Source: CATQHW01 sp965243545 (GTDB taxonomy: Bacteria > Spirochaetota > Spirochaetia > SZUA-6 > Bin103). From it: DNA of 64,000 nucleotides. The stretch is from the NCBI GenBank assembly GCA_965243545.1, contig OZ251573.1, positions 1,240,001 to 1,304,000 on the forward strand, read 5' to 3'. Within the stretch, counting starts at the first letter, position 1. Every line of letters starts with the position of its first letter. The notes under the pieces are model-generated. The model was not told the DNA's origin and searched no databases. It saw only the letters and a list, made by a program, of their open reading frames with translations. Below, piece after piece: positions 43,041 to 54,065 of this stretch. Position numbers and translations under genes: made by a program.

Positions 43041-45811
43041 TTGCGCCTGATGGCTGAAACCAATCTCACGCCCGAACAGCGAGCGCGAGAGACCATCGAC
43101 GTGAAGCTGGAGCAAGCCGGCTGGAGGGTCCAGTCGAAGAACGCGGTCGACTTCGACGCCGGAGCCGGCATCGCGGTGCGGGAGTATCAGACCGACGTCG
43201 GTCCGGCCGACTACGTGCTGTTCATCGAGCGGAAGCCGGTCGGCGTGATCGAAGCCAAGCCGGCGGCTTGGGGGCAGAAGATCACCACGGTCGAGGAACA
43301 GTCCGCCGGCTATGCCGCAGCCGACCTCAAGTGGCTGCGAAGCGCCGAGCCGCGACCGCTCGTCTACGAGAGCACCGGGGCGCTCACTCGCTTCACTGAC
43401 CGACGTGATCCGAAACCGCGTTCGCGGGAGGTGTTCAGCTTCCATCGCCCGGACACCATGCAGGAGTGGCTCACGCAGCCGGCGTCGTTGCGATCGCGAC
43501 TGCAGGCGCTCCCGGCCCTCGGTAAAACCGGGCTGCGAGACTGCCAATTTCAGGCCGTCAAACGGCTTGAGTCGTCGTTCAAGGCAAACTTCCCGCGCGC
43601 GCTCATCCAGATGGCCACCGGCGCCGGCAAGACCTACGCCGCCATCACCTCGGTCTACCGCCTGCTCAAGCACGCGGACGCGAAGCGCGTCCTGTTCCTG
43701 GTCGACACCAGGAACCTTGGCGAGCAGGCCGAGCAGGAATTCATGGCCTATCCCGCCGGCGACAACCGCACGTTTACCGAACTCTACAACGTCCGGAGAC
43801 TCAGCTCGTCATCGGTGGCCCGGGACAGCCAGGTTTGCATCAGCACCATCCAACGGATGTACTCGCTGCTCAAAGGCCAGGCGATGGACGCAGCAGCCGG
43901 GAGATCAACCCGGAGGAGATGGTGCAGCCCAAGCCGCCGCCGCCCGTGGCGTACAACGCCGCGATTCCACCGGAGTTCTTCGACTTCATCGTCATCGACG
44001 AGTGCCACCGCTCGATCTATGACGTGTGGCGACAGGTGCTTGAGTACTTCGACGCGTCGCTCATCGGCCTCACCGCCACCCCCGACAGCCGCACCTACGG
44101 ATTCTTCAAGAAGAACGTCGTCAGCGAATATTCTCACGAGCAGGCCGTAGCCGACGGGGTCAACGTCGGCCACGAGGTCTACCTCATCGACACCGACCGG
44201 ACACAACACGGCGGCCGGATCAAAGCCGGCAGGCAGGTAGAGAAGCGCGAGACGCTGACTCGTCGAAGACGCTGGGATACACAGGACGACCACTACACCT
44301 ACGGCGCCAAGGAGCTGGATCGCACGGTCGTGAACCCCGATCAGATACGCACCGTGATCCGCACGTTCCGTGACAAGCAGCACGATATCTTCCCGGGCCG
44401 CGACGAAGTGCCCAAGACGCTGGTCTTCGCCAAGACCGACAGCCACGCCGACGACATCATCCAGACGGTGCGCGAGGAGTTTGGCCAGGGCAACGAGTTC
44501 TGCAAGAAGGTCACCTACCGGGCCGACGAGGACCCCAAGTCAGTTCTTGCCCAGTTCCGCAACGACTACTATCCACGCATCGCCGTGACAGTCGACATGA
44601 TTGCCACGGGCACTGACGTAAAGCCGATCGAATGCCTGATCTTCATGCGCGACGTGCGAAGCCGCATCTACTTTGAGCAGATGAAGGGCCGCGGCACGCG
44701 CACCCTCGACCACGACGATCTCAGGAAGGTGACGCCATCCGCCGCCACCGCGAAGACGCACTACGTGATCGTGGACGCGGTCGGCGTCACCAAGTCACTC
44801 AAGACCGCCAGCGGACCGCTCATCAGCAAGCCCGGCGTCCCCCTCAAGGACCTCGCCATGGGCGTCATGATGGGCGCCCGCGACGAAGAGACGATCAGTT
44901 CGCTGGCCGGCCGCCTGGCGCGGCTCGACCGCCAACTCGACGACGCCGAACGGCAGCGCATCAAGGAGCGGGCCGGCGGCGTTGCGCTCACCGCCATCGC
45001 CGGCAATCTCCTGGCGGCCATCGACCCCGACCGCATCGATGCCAAGGCCCGCGAAATCGACGCCACTCCTCAGAACGCCGAACCGACTCCCCACGCGATC
45101 GACAACGCACGAAAGCTGCTGGCAGCCGACGCCGCCAGTATCTTTACCGGCGACTTGATCGAGCTGATCGACTCGATTCGCCGCACTAAGGAACAAACGA
45201 TAGATCACGATAGTCTCGACACCGTGCAGCGGGCAGAATGGGAAGGCGACCCGCAGGAAAACGCGCGCGCCGTGGTCCGCGAGTTTCGAGAGTACCTGGA
45301 AGCCAATCGCGACGAAGTCGAAGCTCTGACAATCTACTACGGCCAGCCGCACCGCCGCCGTGAGATCACCTACTTTATGATTCGCGCCGTGTTCCAGAAA
45401 CTGGCGGCTGACAAGCCCCGACTAGCGCCGCTCCGAGTGTGGCAAGCCTATGCACTGCTTGATGACTACCAGGGACAGCGCCCAACCACCGAACTTACCG
45501 CTCTCGTCGCAATGATTCGCCGCGCTTGCGGTATCGATTCGGCACTGTCACCCTATGACCAGACGGTACGCCGCAACTTCCAAACCTGGATCATGACCCG
45601 CCACCGCGGCAACGGCGCGAAGTTCAACGACGAACAGATGAGGTGGCTGCGCATGATCCGCGACCACGTCGCCGCCTCCTTCCACCTCGAGCGCAGCGAC
45701 CTCGAATTGTCGCCGTTCGACGCACGGGGCGGCCTGGGCCGCATGTACCAGCTCTTCGGCGCCGAGATGGACAGCGTGATCGACGAATTGAACGAGGCTC
45801 TGGCAAGTTGA
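43041..45811 (+). pseudogene. hsdR: Type I restriction endonuclease subunit HsdR, frameshifted
   Basis: Both halves are well conserved but lie in different frames, with the shift near 43890-43905. The first half (about 285 aa) has the nuclease core GPADYVLFIERKPVGVIEAK (PD-ExK type) and Walker A MATGAGKTYA. The second has FIVIDECHRSIYDVWRQVL (DECH), LIGLTATPDS, ATGTDVKPIECLIF and FEQMKGRGTRT (motif VI), then the C-terminal domain to VIDELNEALAS. Total length (about 923 aa) fits HsdR. The start is TTG 43041 or ATG 43050, with GGAG upstream. No slippery sequence is visible at the break, so this is more likely a mutation or a sequencing error than programmed frameshifting. The gene ends in a TTGA overlap with hsdS. 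Confidence 0.85.
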
Positions 45812-46642
45812 CCCTGCGGCCTCAACCAAGATGGTCAATTCCGCCAAGCTGGGTGTGGACTACGCTCTCTCAGCTCGGTGAAATCGTCGGTGGAGGAACG
45901 CCACATACAAACGAACCGTCGTACTGGGGACACGAGATCAGATGGATTACGCCGTCCGACTTGACAGAGTATTCAAACAAGACAATCGATAGGGGAGAAC
46001 GGGGCATAACCGAACTTGGCGTGGCCCGTAGCTCCGCTATAGTAATGCCCGCCGGCAGTGTGCACTTTTCATCTCGGGCCCCGATCGGCCACTCCGTCAT
46101 CAGCTCGCAGCCGACTGCTACGAGTCAAGGATTCAAGAGCCTCGTACCCGGTGCCGGGATCCTCAATTCCTACGTGTATTATTACTTGATTGCCTCGCGC
46201 GACTATGCACGGAGCCACGCAAGCGGGACCACATTCTTGGAGCTGTCAGGGAAAGCGTTCGGTGAACTTGCAATACCTCTCCCGCCTACTGCCGAACAAA
46301 ACAGAATAATAGCGAATTTAGAGGCACTATTATCAGAGATTGACGAGGGAGTTAGAAGCATGGAGAAGTCAAGCACTCAGCTTGACCGATACCGTCGATC
46401 TCTAGTCAAAGACGCCTTCGAAGGTAAGCTCACGGAGCAATGGCGAAAAGATAACAAGGACAGTTTGGAGACTCCAGAGCAGCTTCTCGACCGCATCAAG
46501 CAAGAGCGCGAGTTGCATTACAAACAGCAACTCAAAGACTGGTCTTCTGTCGTCAGTGAGGGCGAGAAACGTAATTCGGAAACTACTCTTTCGAGACCTA
46601 GAAGGCCGGCTGATATAGTACCCATCAGTGATGATGATCAGC

Positions 46643-48036
46643 CAGTACTGTCCGGTTTGGAGACCGTCGCGTGATTGTAACTGATTACACACATAAAGAT
46701 TACAGGCAAAATCGGGTGGTGGCGACTTGAACTTGATTCGGCCGTCTCACGCGATCCGCTGGCCCACAGCCGTCCGGCGTACCGGTCGGTTCGCCACAGC
46801 CGACCGGCGGCTCGGTGCAGCACCCCTCGGCCGCATTCGCCTAACCTGCTGGCATGTATTTCGGCCAGACCCTGTTCTCCCAGGTAATGAACTACCTGCC
46901 GTGGACGACTTTCGCTCGCATCGTCGATCGCTACGCCGGCGACCGCAAGGTCCGTACGTTACGCTGCACCGAGCACTATCGTGCGCTCGCCTTCGCGCAA
47001 CTCACGCACCGCGAGAGTCTGCGCGACATCGAAGCCTGCCTGGCGGCTCGTTCTACCAAGCTCTATCACTGTGGATTCCGGACACCGGTGCGCCGCTCTA
47101 CCTTGGCCGATGCCAACGAGCGGCGCGATTGGCGGATCTACGCGGACTTCGCCCAACGGTTGATCGTGCAGGCGCGCGCACTGTACGCCGACGAGATGTT
47201 GGCCACCAAGTTGAACGAGACCGCCTACGCACTGGACTCCACGACCGTCGATCTCTGCCTGTCGATCTTCCCCTGGGCGGCGTTCCGAGCCACCAAGGCG
47301 GCGGTCAAGATGCATACCCTGTTGGATTTACGAGGTTCGATCCCAAGTTTCATTCACATCTCCGACGGCAGGTTACACGACGTCAACGTGCTTGATTTGC
47401 TGGTGCCGGAGGCTGGCGCGACGTACGTCATGGACCGCGCCTACATCGACTTTCAACGCCTGTACGCGCTGGACCAGGCCGGCGCCTTCTTCGTGACTCG
47501 TGCCAAGAAGAACATCCGCTACCGGCGCCTGTACTCCACGCCGACGGACCGAACGCTAGGAGTCATCTCGGATCAGATCATCGCTTTGGGTGGGGCGCAG
47601 GCCAAGCTGAGGTACCGGGACCGTCTGCGGCGTGTCCGCTACAGGGACCCACAATCCGGCCAAACACTGGTGTTTCTCACCAACCGGACCGGACTTGATG
47701 CGGTGACGATCTGTGGTTTGTACAAGAGTCGGTGGCAGGTCGAGTTGTTCTTCAAGTGGGTCAAACAGCACCTGCGGGTGAAGCGTTTTCTGGGAGTTTC
47801 GGAGAATGCCGTGAAATCGCAACTGTGGATAGCGGTGTCGGTCTACGTGCTGGTCGCGATTATCCGCAAGCGGCTGGGGATCGACACGCCGCTCTACACA
47901 ATGCTACAGATCTTATCGGTCATGCCATTCGAGCAAGTACCGCTACATGAAGCACTTACGATGGAAGATTACAGTTCGGAACCGGACCCGTCCGATAAAC
48001 AGTTGCGATTGCTTGATTTATGACCGGACACTACTG
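46643..48036 (+). mobile_element. IS4-family insertion sequence, intact copy A
   Basis: The element is 1394 bp. Its ends are CAGTACTGTCCGGT and, read inward on the other strand, CAGTAGTGTCCGGT, imperfect inverted repeats. Flanking 9-bp direct repeats ATGATCAGC lie at 46634-46642 and 48037-48045. It carries one intact transposase gene and interrupts hsdS. Confidence 0.93.
46854..48023 (+). CDS. IS4-family transposase (DUF4372 type), intact
   Basis: This 389-aa transposase begins MYFGQTLFSQVMNYLPWTTF and has the DUF4372-type N-terminus (AFAQLTHRESLRDIEACLAA). Catalytic residues are Asp in YALDSTTVDLCLS, Asp in YVMDRAYIDFQRL and Glu in YKSRWQVELFFKWVKQ, where the Y-(2)-R-(3)-E-(6)-K pattern is the IS4-family YREK signature. 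It is the only intact copy of three and could mobilise the other two in trans. Confidence 0.95.
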   Translation: MYFGQTLFSQVMNYLPWTTFARIVDRYAGDRKVRTLRCTEHYRALAFAQLTHRESLRDIEACLAARSTKLYHCGFRTPVRRSTLADANERRDWRIYADFAQRLIVQARALYADEMLATKLNETAYALDSTTVDLCLSIFPWAAFRATKAAVKMHTLLDLRGSIPSFIHISDGRLHDVNVLDLLVPEAGATYVMDRAYIDFQRLYALDQAGAFFVTRAKKNIRYRRLYSTPTDRTLGVISDQIIALGGAQAKLRYRDRLRRVRYRDPQSGQTLVFLTNRTGLDAVTICGLYKSRWQVELFFKWVKQHLRVKRFLGVSENAVKSQLWIAVSVYVLVAIIRKRLGIDTPLYTMLQILSVMPFEQVPLHEALTMEDYSSEPDPSDKQLRLLDL

Positions 48037-48778
48037 ATGATCAGCGACGTTCACTACCGGCCATCCCGTCGTCCTGGGAGTGGATCTCTTTGAGACACGT
48101 CGGCCAAATCGTAACGGGCACGACACCTTCAACAAAGGACCGCGCAAACTACGGAGGCACGCTTCCGTTTTTCAAGCCATCTGATCTGGATCAAGGCATG
48201 CACGTTCAAGAAGCACGAGAACCTTTCTCAGCGAGGCCAGCAGTTTGCGCGCACGCTTCCGTCTCGTTCTACGCTGGTGACCTGTATCGGCGCAACGATC
48301 GGTAAAGCAGGATTCGCAACGACGCGGTGCACCACCAATCAACAGATCAACGCAATCATTCCTGCAATTGGAATCGATCCGAGGTTTGTGTACTTTCAGG
48401 TGATCTCCCCCTCATTTAGAGAGAGATTGAGATCGAGTGCATCAGCTACCACGCTTCCGATCTTGAACAAGCGACGATTTGGAGAGTTGCCCTTTGCTAT
48501 TTGTTCCTTCGAAGAGCAATGCGAGATTGTTCGGCTCGTGGACGAATCAATGGCGAACATCGAGTTGATCGAGCGAGGAATCAGCGCTACGTTGATGCAA
48601 GTTTCCGCACTTCGGACGTCCATTTTGAGTAGGGCGTTCTCCGGACGTCTCGTAGCTCAAAATCCCGGCGACGAGCCCGCTTCCGTTCTCCTCGAGCGGA
48701 TCAGGGCCGAACGAGAGCAGGCCGGAGAGCGCAAAGCTTCCCGAGGGGCGGGTAAGCGGCGGGCAGCGAGGCAACGGG

Positions 48779-49483
48779 ATGACCGATAGACTTCCAATCA
48801 ACCTTGACGATCTGTTGCGGCAGCGCACCATCGAAAGCGAGCGGGTCGAGTACAAGGCCGGCTGGAATCCGCAGAGCGTGTTACGCACGATCTGTGCATT
48901 TGCAAACGACTTCCACAACCTCGGCGGCGGCTACGTCGTGTTGGGGGTCGAGGAGCGCGCCGGGCAACCGCTGTTGCCGCCCAAGGGCATCGACGCCGGG
49001 CGGATCGAGGCGGTGCAGCATGAGTTGCTGCGTCTGGGACACTCGGCCATACAGCCTTCGTACCATCCGCTGGCGGGAGTCTATGACGTCGAAGGCCGGA
49101 CGATCCTTGTAGTATGGGCTCCCGGTGGGGAAACGCGCCCCTACAAGGCCCGGGTCGATCTGGCGAGGGACGGAACAGAGTGGGCCTACTACATTCGGCG
49201 GCACAGCAGTACGGTGCGAGCACGAGACGCCTTGTCCCTGGCTGCGACGGTACCGTTCGACGATCGCTATCATCAGCGAGCGTCGATGGAGGACCTGTCC
49301 ACCAAGCTGATTGAGGAGTTTCTAGGAGACGTGGGCAGCAGCCTCGCACAGGAGACGGGGCTTTCGGCCGAGGCGTTGGGCCGGCGCATGAACATCGTCG
49401 GCGGGCCTGCCGAGATGTGCTTCCCAAAGAACGTCGGACTGCTGTTCTTCAACGAGGCGCCGCACCGCTTCTTTCCCGCAACC
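48779..49483 (+). pseudogene. AlbA_2-domain ATP-binding protein, 5' part (gene split by IS4 copy B)
   Basis: The first 235 residues hold an AlbA_2 (Schlafen-like) domain: TIESERVEYKAGWNPQSVLR, then ICAFANDFHNLGGGYVVLGV (the conserved NDFHN-x-GGG block) and YYIRRHSSTVRARD. The gene overlaps hsdS by 11 nt. It is cut after PHRFFPAT by an IS4 element and continues at 54066. Proteins of this type (AlbA_2 plus a C-terminal ATPase-like domain, annotated as RecG-like or transcriptional regulators) are frequent in restriction islands, where their role is unclear. Confidence 0.85.
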
Positions 49484-50018
49484 CAGTAGTGTCCGGTCAT
49501 AAATCAAGCAATCGCAACTGTTTATCGGACGGGTCCGGTTCCGAACTGTAATCTTCCATCGTAAGTGCTTCATGTAGCGGTACTTGCTCGAATGGCATGA
49601 CCGATAAGATCTGTAGCATTGTGTAGAGCGGCGTGTCGATCCCCAGCCGCTTGCGGATAATCGCGACCAGCACGTAGACCGACACCGCTATCCACAGTTG
49701 CGATTTCACGGCATTCTCCGAAACTCCCAGAAAACGCTTCACCCGCAGGTGCTGTTTGACCCACTTGAAGAACAACTCGACCTGCCACCGACTGTTGGAT
49801 CCCGCATTGATTCGTAGAAGAGGGGCGGGATTTGCTCAGATTGATTCGTAGACGAATCGTGTGGGACGGGGGGCGAATGCGGGACAGGGGCCGGTAGCCG
49901 GAGAGGCAGTGGAGTGCGGGCCGGGGGCTGCGCCGGTGCTTGAAGCCGGGTATCCTGGGAGGATCAACCCGTAAGGAGAAAAGGCCCGCGCGGGACGCCA
50001 CCCGCCGGGCCGTGACCG

Positions 50019-50642
50019 GTGCAGCTTCGCTACCAAACGGGGCTCACCGGCGAGCAGTACGTTAGCACCAGGGCATGGCGCGACGCAAGGCTCGACCGGT
50101 GCCCGAATCATGAGTCCGGCAGTTGCTCGTTCGCCCGGCACGGGACCTACCGGCGCAAGTGGCCGCGCGGGGCGCTGATCGCGCGCTGGTACTGCCCGGA
50201 GAGCCAGACCACCTTCAGCCTGCTGCCCGACTGCCTGGCGGCGCAGCTGCCCGGAACGCTGGAGGAACTGGAAGAGGCGGTCACCCACGCCGAGCAGTCG
50301 CCGAGTCTGATGAAGGCGGTCGCCAAGGCGCGCACCGACTACGTGGGGCTGCCCGGCGCGATGCGCTGGCTGGACCGCCGCGTGAAGCTGGTGCGGGCGG
50401 CGCTGCGGGCGGTGATCCTCTCGCTGCCTGACGAGCTGGCCGGCTGCCGCCCCGAACTGAGCGCCTGCCGCAAACGGCTGGGGACCAAGGCGGTGTTGGT
50501 GAGGCTGCGGACGCTGGCCGCCTCGTCGTTGCCGTCGCTGCCGGCGCCGCTCGGATTGCGCCCCCGCCTCGACGGGGCTGGGAATCCCACTTTTGGCCGG
50601 CAACAGCAGATGGGGGATTCCGGCCGTCGGCGGCCTCCGTAG
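50019..50642 (+). CDS. Zn-ribbon accessory protein of the 3.2-kb transposon
   Basis: The protein is about 207 aa. The N-terminal half has a cysteine-rich module, RCPNHESGSCSFARHGTYRR, then ARWYCPESQTTFSLLPDCL, which looks like a zinc ribbon of the sort found in transposase DNA-binding proteins. The C-terminal half is alpha-helical. The start is GTG 50019. It precedes the DDE transposase in the element and presumably helps recognise its ends. I recognise the layout but not a named family. Its C-terminal 35 residues are low-complexity and may be non-native. Confidence 0.6.
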   Translation: MQLRYQTGLTGEQYVSTRAWRDARLDRCPNHESGSCSFARHGTYRRKWPRGALIARWYCPESQTTFSLLPDCLAAQLPGTLEELEEAVTHAEQSPSLMKAVAKARTDYVGLPGAMRWLDRRVKLVRAALRAVILSLPDELAGCRPELSACRKRLGTKAVLVRLRTLAASSLPSLPAPLGLRPRLDGAGNPTFGRQQQMGDSGRRRPP

Positions 50643-50692
50643 TGTGTCGTCATCACCGGGTCGACGGACCCGAACAGCAAGGATCGACCGAC

Positions 50693-52036
50693 ATGAATGA
50701 CGACGAAGAAGCTCAGCGCCGCGAGGTGGCGCTGTTCCGCTACCGCTTGATCGCCGACCTGGCCCACCAGCCGCCCGGCGCGGTCGGGATCGGCGAGCAG
50801 TTGCGCGCGAAGGCCGCGCAGACCTACGACATTCCCGGCACGCTGCGCACCAGCGTGGCCGCCGAGACGCTGCGCGACTGGCTGCACGCCTATCGCTGCG
50901 GCGGCTTCGATGCGCTGTACCCCAAGCCGCGGGCTGACCGAGGCCAGCCGCGGCGGCTGCCGCCGCAGGCGGCCGAGTTGCTGATAGCGCTCAAGACCGA
51001 GCACCCATCCTGGTCGGTGCGGCAGGTCATCAAGGAGGCGGCCAACGGCGGCCAACTCCCCGACGGCGTGCGCTTGGCGCGCTCCACCGTGCACCGGCTG
51101 CTGCGCGCCGAGGGGCTGATGAGCAGGCCGCAAGCCGCCGCCGACGGCGTCGACCGCCGCCGCTTCAGCTTCCGCTACCCCGGCCAGTTGTGGATGAGCG
51201 ACGTCATGCACGGCCCGGCAGTCGCCGACGGCGGGCGCCGCCGCAAGACCTACCTCATCGCCTTCCTTGACGACGCCACCCGCCTGTGTCCGTTCGCCGC
51301 CTTCGCCCACGCCGAGAACACCGCCGCCTTCCTGCCGGTCTTCAAGCAGGCGCTCATCCGCCGCGGCGTGCCGCAACGGCTGTACGTCGACAACGGCGCC
51401 AACTATCGCTCCCAGCAACTGGCGCTGGTCTGCGCCAAGCTGCGCATCGCGCTGATCCACGCCCGCCCCTATCAGCCGCAGGGCAAGGGCAAGATCGAAC
51501 GCTTCTTCCGCACCGTGCGCGACCAGTTGCTCGCCTTCCTCACCCCCGACGACGGCGCCAGCCTCGACGCGCTCAACGGCCGCCTGGGCGCCTACCTGGA
51601 AGGCGAATATCACCGCGCCCCCCACAGCGGCCTGCGCGGCAGCACCCCGCATGAGCAGTGGGCGTTGAACACCGAGGAGGTGCGCTGCGTCGATGCGTGC
51701 TGCGACCTGGACGACCTGTTCCTGTTCGAGGCCAGGCGCCGCGTCATGAACGACCGCATCATCAGCCTCCACGGCCGCGTCTACGAAGTCGATCCGCTGC
51801 TGGTCGGCCGCACCGTCACCGTGCGCTACGACCCGGACGCGCCGCCGAGCCGCCCCCTGCTGATCCGCCACGACGGCGCCGATGCCGGTCAGGCCACCCT
51901 GCTGGACGCCTACGCCAACGCCTCCGTCAAGCGCAACCGGCCCTCCCGCCATCTGGAATCTGAGGCCCCAGCGCCCCAGCCGCCCCCCTCGCCGCTGGCC
52001 CTGCGCCACCTGCACCGCCGCCAGGAGACCGACTGA
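50693..52036 (+). CDS. DDE transposase/integrase (rve domain) of the 3.2-kb transposon
   Basis: This 447-aa protein has two N-terminal helix-turn-helix regions (AAETLRDWLHAYRCGGFDAL; ARSTVHRLLRAEGLMSR) and an integrase core: Asp in LWMSDVMHGPAV, Asp in RLYVDNGANYRSQQ and Glu in QGKGKIERFFRTVRDQLLA. A Mu-type C-terminal beta domain (GRVYEVDPLLVGRTVTVRYD) follows. ATG 50693 has AAGGA upstream. Its stop overlaps the start of the ATPase gene (TGATG), so the two are translationally coupled. Confidence 0.9.
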   Translation: MNDDEEAQRREVALFRYRLIADLAHQPPGAVGIGEQLRAKAAQTYDIPGTLRTSVAAETLRDWLHAYRCGGFDALYPKPRADRGQPRRLPPQAAELLIALKTEHPSWSVRQVIKEAANGGQLPDGVRLARSTVHRLLRAEGLMSRPQAAADGVDRRRFSFRYPGQLWMSDVMHGPAVADGGRRRKTYLIAFLDDATRLCPFAAFAHAENTAAFLPVFKQALIRRGVPQRLYVDNGANYRSQQLALVCAKLRIALIHARPYQPQGKGKIERFFRTVRDQLLAFLTPDDGASLDALNGRLGAYLEGEYHRAPHSGLRGSTPHEQWALNTEEVRCVDACCDLDDLFLFEARRRVMNDRIISLHGRVYEVDPLLVGRTVTVRYDPDAPPSRPLLIRHDGADAGQATLLDAYANASVKRNRPSRHLESEAPAPQPPPSPLALRHLHRRQETD

Positions 52037-52836
52037 TGTATCTGCGACACTTCGCCTTCTCCCGCCTGCCGTTCGCCGACGCCATCGAAGCCGACCTGCT
52101 GTTCGCGTCCGCCGCACGCCAGGAAGCCGAAGCACGCCTGCAGCATCTGCTCCAACTGCGCGGCATCGGACTGCTCACCGGTGAGCCCGGCGGCGGCAAG
52201 ACCACCGTCTGCCGCGCGGTGACCGCCGTCCTGCATCCCGGCGCTTACCGCGTGCTCTACGTCTCGCTGACCACCGGCAACGTCATGGACATGTACAAGT
52301 CGATCGCCTGGGAACTCGGTCTGCCGGCCGAACGCTCCCGCGCCGCCGCCTACCGCTCCATCCGCGCCGAGATCACCCGCCAGGTCCGGGAAGCCAACCG
52401 GATGCCGGTCCTCATCATCGACGATGCGCAGTTCCTGCGCACCGACGTGCTCGACGACCTGCGCCTGTTGACCAACTACTCCATGGACTCCGAACACCGC
52501 CTGTGCCTGCTGCTGGTCGGCCTCACCGAGTTGCGCCGCAGGCTGTCCATGACCGTCCACGAATCGCTTGCCCAGCGCATGGTCGTGCGCCATCACTTGG
52601 GCGGCCTGCAGCGCGAGGAACTCGACGGCTACCTCGCGCACCGCCTGCATCTGGCCGGCTGCGAGTTGCCGCTGTTCGAGCCGGCCGCCGCAGAGGCGCT
52701 GTTTCAGACCTCCCGCGGGCTGCCTCGGCAGATCAACCGCATCGCCCACTACGCCTTGTCGGCCACCGCGCTCGACGATGCGCGCACGGTCACCGCCGAG
52801 CATCTGCAGACGGCCGTCGAAGAACTGCGCCTCTGA
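52036..52836 (+). CDS. ExeA/TniB-like AAA+ ATPase of the 3.2-kb transposon
   Basis: This 266-aa protein begins MYLRHFAFSRLPFADAIEAD, then GIGLLTGEPGGGKTTVCRAV (Walker A), PVLIIDDAQFLRTDVLDDLR (Walker B) and SRGLPRQINRIAHYAL (sensor 2). It resembles ExeA and the transposition regulators TniB/TnsC/IstB, which select targets for a partner DDE transposase. It is co-translated with that transposase and looks intact. Confidence 0.9.
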   Translation: MYLRHFAFSRLPFADAIEADLLFASAARQEAEARLQHLLQLRGIGLLTGEPGGGKTTVCRAVTAVLHPGAYRVLYVSLTTGNVMDMYKSIAWELGLPAERSRAAAYRSIRAEITRQVREANRMPVLIIDDAQFLRTDVLDDLRLLTNYSMDSEHRLCLLLVGLTELRRRLSMTVHESLAQRMVVRHHLGGLQREELDGYLAHRLHLAGCELPLFEPAAAEALFQTSRGLPRQINRIAHYALSATALDDARTVTAEHLQTAVEELRL

Positions 52837-54065
52837 TGCCGACGCCGCCGACCGCCATGGCTACCGAAGCGCTGTCCCGCAGTCTTTCGCCTGACGGGAG
52901 AATCCGGGACATCCCGAGACTTCTCCAGACGATTTATTCCGGGATTCCATCGGCGAGATTATGTGGGATCTAACACCGACTCTTGTACAAACCACAGATC
53001 GTCACCGCATCAAGTCCGGTCCGGTTGGTGAGAAACACCAGTGTTTGGCCGGATTGTGGGTCCCTGTAGCGGACACGCCGCAGACGGTCCCGGTACCTCA
53101 GCTTGGCCTGCGCCCCACCCAAAGCGATGATCTGATCCGAGATGACTCCTAGCGTTCGGTCCGTCGGCGTGGAGTACAGGCGCCGGTAGCGGATGTTCTT
53201 CTTGGCACGAGTCACGAAGAAGGCGCCGGCCTGGTCCAGCGCGTACAGGCGTTGAAAGTCGATGTAGGCGCGGTCCATGACGTACGTCGCGCCAGCCTCC
53301 GGCACCAGCAAATCAAGCACGTTGACGTCGTGTAACCTGCCGTCGGAGATGTGAATGAAACTTGGGATCGAACCTCGTAAATCCAACAGGGTATGCATCT
53401 TGACCGCCGCCTTGGTGGCTCGGAACGCCGCCCAGGGGAAGATCGACAGGCAGAGATCGACGGTCGTGGAGTCCAGCGCGTAGGCGGTCTCGTTCAACTT
53501 GGTGGCCAACATCTCGTCGGCGTACAGTGCGCGCGCCTGCACGATCAACCGTTGGGCGAAGTCCGCGTAGATCCGCCAATCGCGCCGCTCGTTGGCATCG
53601 GCCAAGGTAGAGCGGCGCACCGGTGTCCGGAATCCACAGTGATAGAGCTTGGTAGAACGAGCCGCCAGGCAGGCTTCGATGTCGCGCAGACTCTCGCGGT
53701 GCGTGAGTTGCGCGAAGGCGAGCGCACGATAGTGCTCGGTGCAGCGTAACGTACGGACCTTGCGGTCGCCGGCGTAGCGATCGACGATGCGAGCGAAAGT
53801 CGTCCACGGCAGGTAGTTCATTACCTGGGAGAACAGGGTCTGGCCGAAATACATGCCAGCAGGTTAGGCGAATGCGGCCGAGGGGTGCTGCACCGAGCCG
53901 CCGGTCGGCTGTGGCGAACCGACCGGTACGCCGGACGGCTGTGGGCCAGCGGATCGCGTGAGACGGCCGAATCAAGTTCAAGTCGCCACCACCCGATTTT
54001 GCCTGTAATCTTTATGTGTGTAATCAGTTACAATCACGCGACGGTCTCCAAACCGGACAGTACTG

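Larger units (their letters stand above)
45808..48789 (+). pseudogene. hsdS: Type I specificity subunit HsdS, split by an IS4 element and frameshifted
   Basis: The 5' part (45808-46642) starts at a TTG inside a TTGA overlap with hsdR. It has a first target-recognition domain (WVWTTLSQLGEIVGGGTPHT) and the central conserved coiled coil (TQLDRYRRSLVKDAFEGKLT). An IS4 element (46643-48036) interrupts it at VPISDDDQ. Removing the element and one 9-bp repeat rejoins it in frame to SSWEWISLRHVGQIVTGTTP and the second domain. A further shift occurs near 48222-48232, after which ARTLPSRSTLVTCIGATIGK and the final conserved helix (LRTSILSRAFSGRLV) follow. The gene is inactive as read. It ends overlapping the AlbA_2 gene by 11 nt. 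Confidence 0.85.
49794..52974 (+). mobile_element. 3.18-kb transposon with Zn-ribbon, DDE transposase and ExeA-like ATPase
   Basis: It is inserted in IS4 copy B. Its ends are GTTGGATCCCGCATTGATT and, inward from the right, GTTAGATCCCACATAATCT: clear inverted repeats. A 7-bp target duplication ACCGACT lies at 49787-49793 and 52975-52981. Its length of 3181 bp plus 7 exactly accounts for the excess size of copy B. A repeated ATTGATTCGTAG occurs twice near the left end and may be a transposase-binding site. Three genes are on the plus strand. The composition (DDE integrase plus AAA ATPase) places it among Mu/Tn7/IS21-like elements, but I cannot name the family. Confidence 0.88.
49484..54065 (-). 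mobile_element. IS4-family copy B, itself split by a 3.2-kb transposon
   Basis: It has the same ends as copy A (CAGTAGTGTCCGGT at 49484; CAGTACTG ending at 54065 on the opposite strand) and a 9-bp target duplication CCCGCAACC (49475-49483 and 54066-54074). IS4 sequence occupies 49484-49793 and 52982-54065. The transposase is in two pieces: the N-terminal part at 52982-53854 (ending ICGLYKSR) and the C-terminal part at 49497-49786. The pieces are otherwise nearly identical to copy A, so the second insertion is recent. Confidence 0.9.

Noticed and set aside
43890..43905. Programmed frameshift in hsdR
   Set aside because: No X-XXY-YYZ heptamer or stimulatory hairpin is visible; a mutation or sequencing error is simpler.
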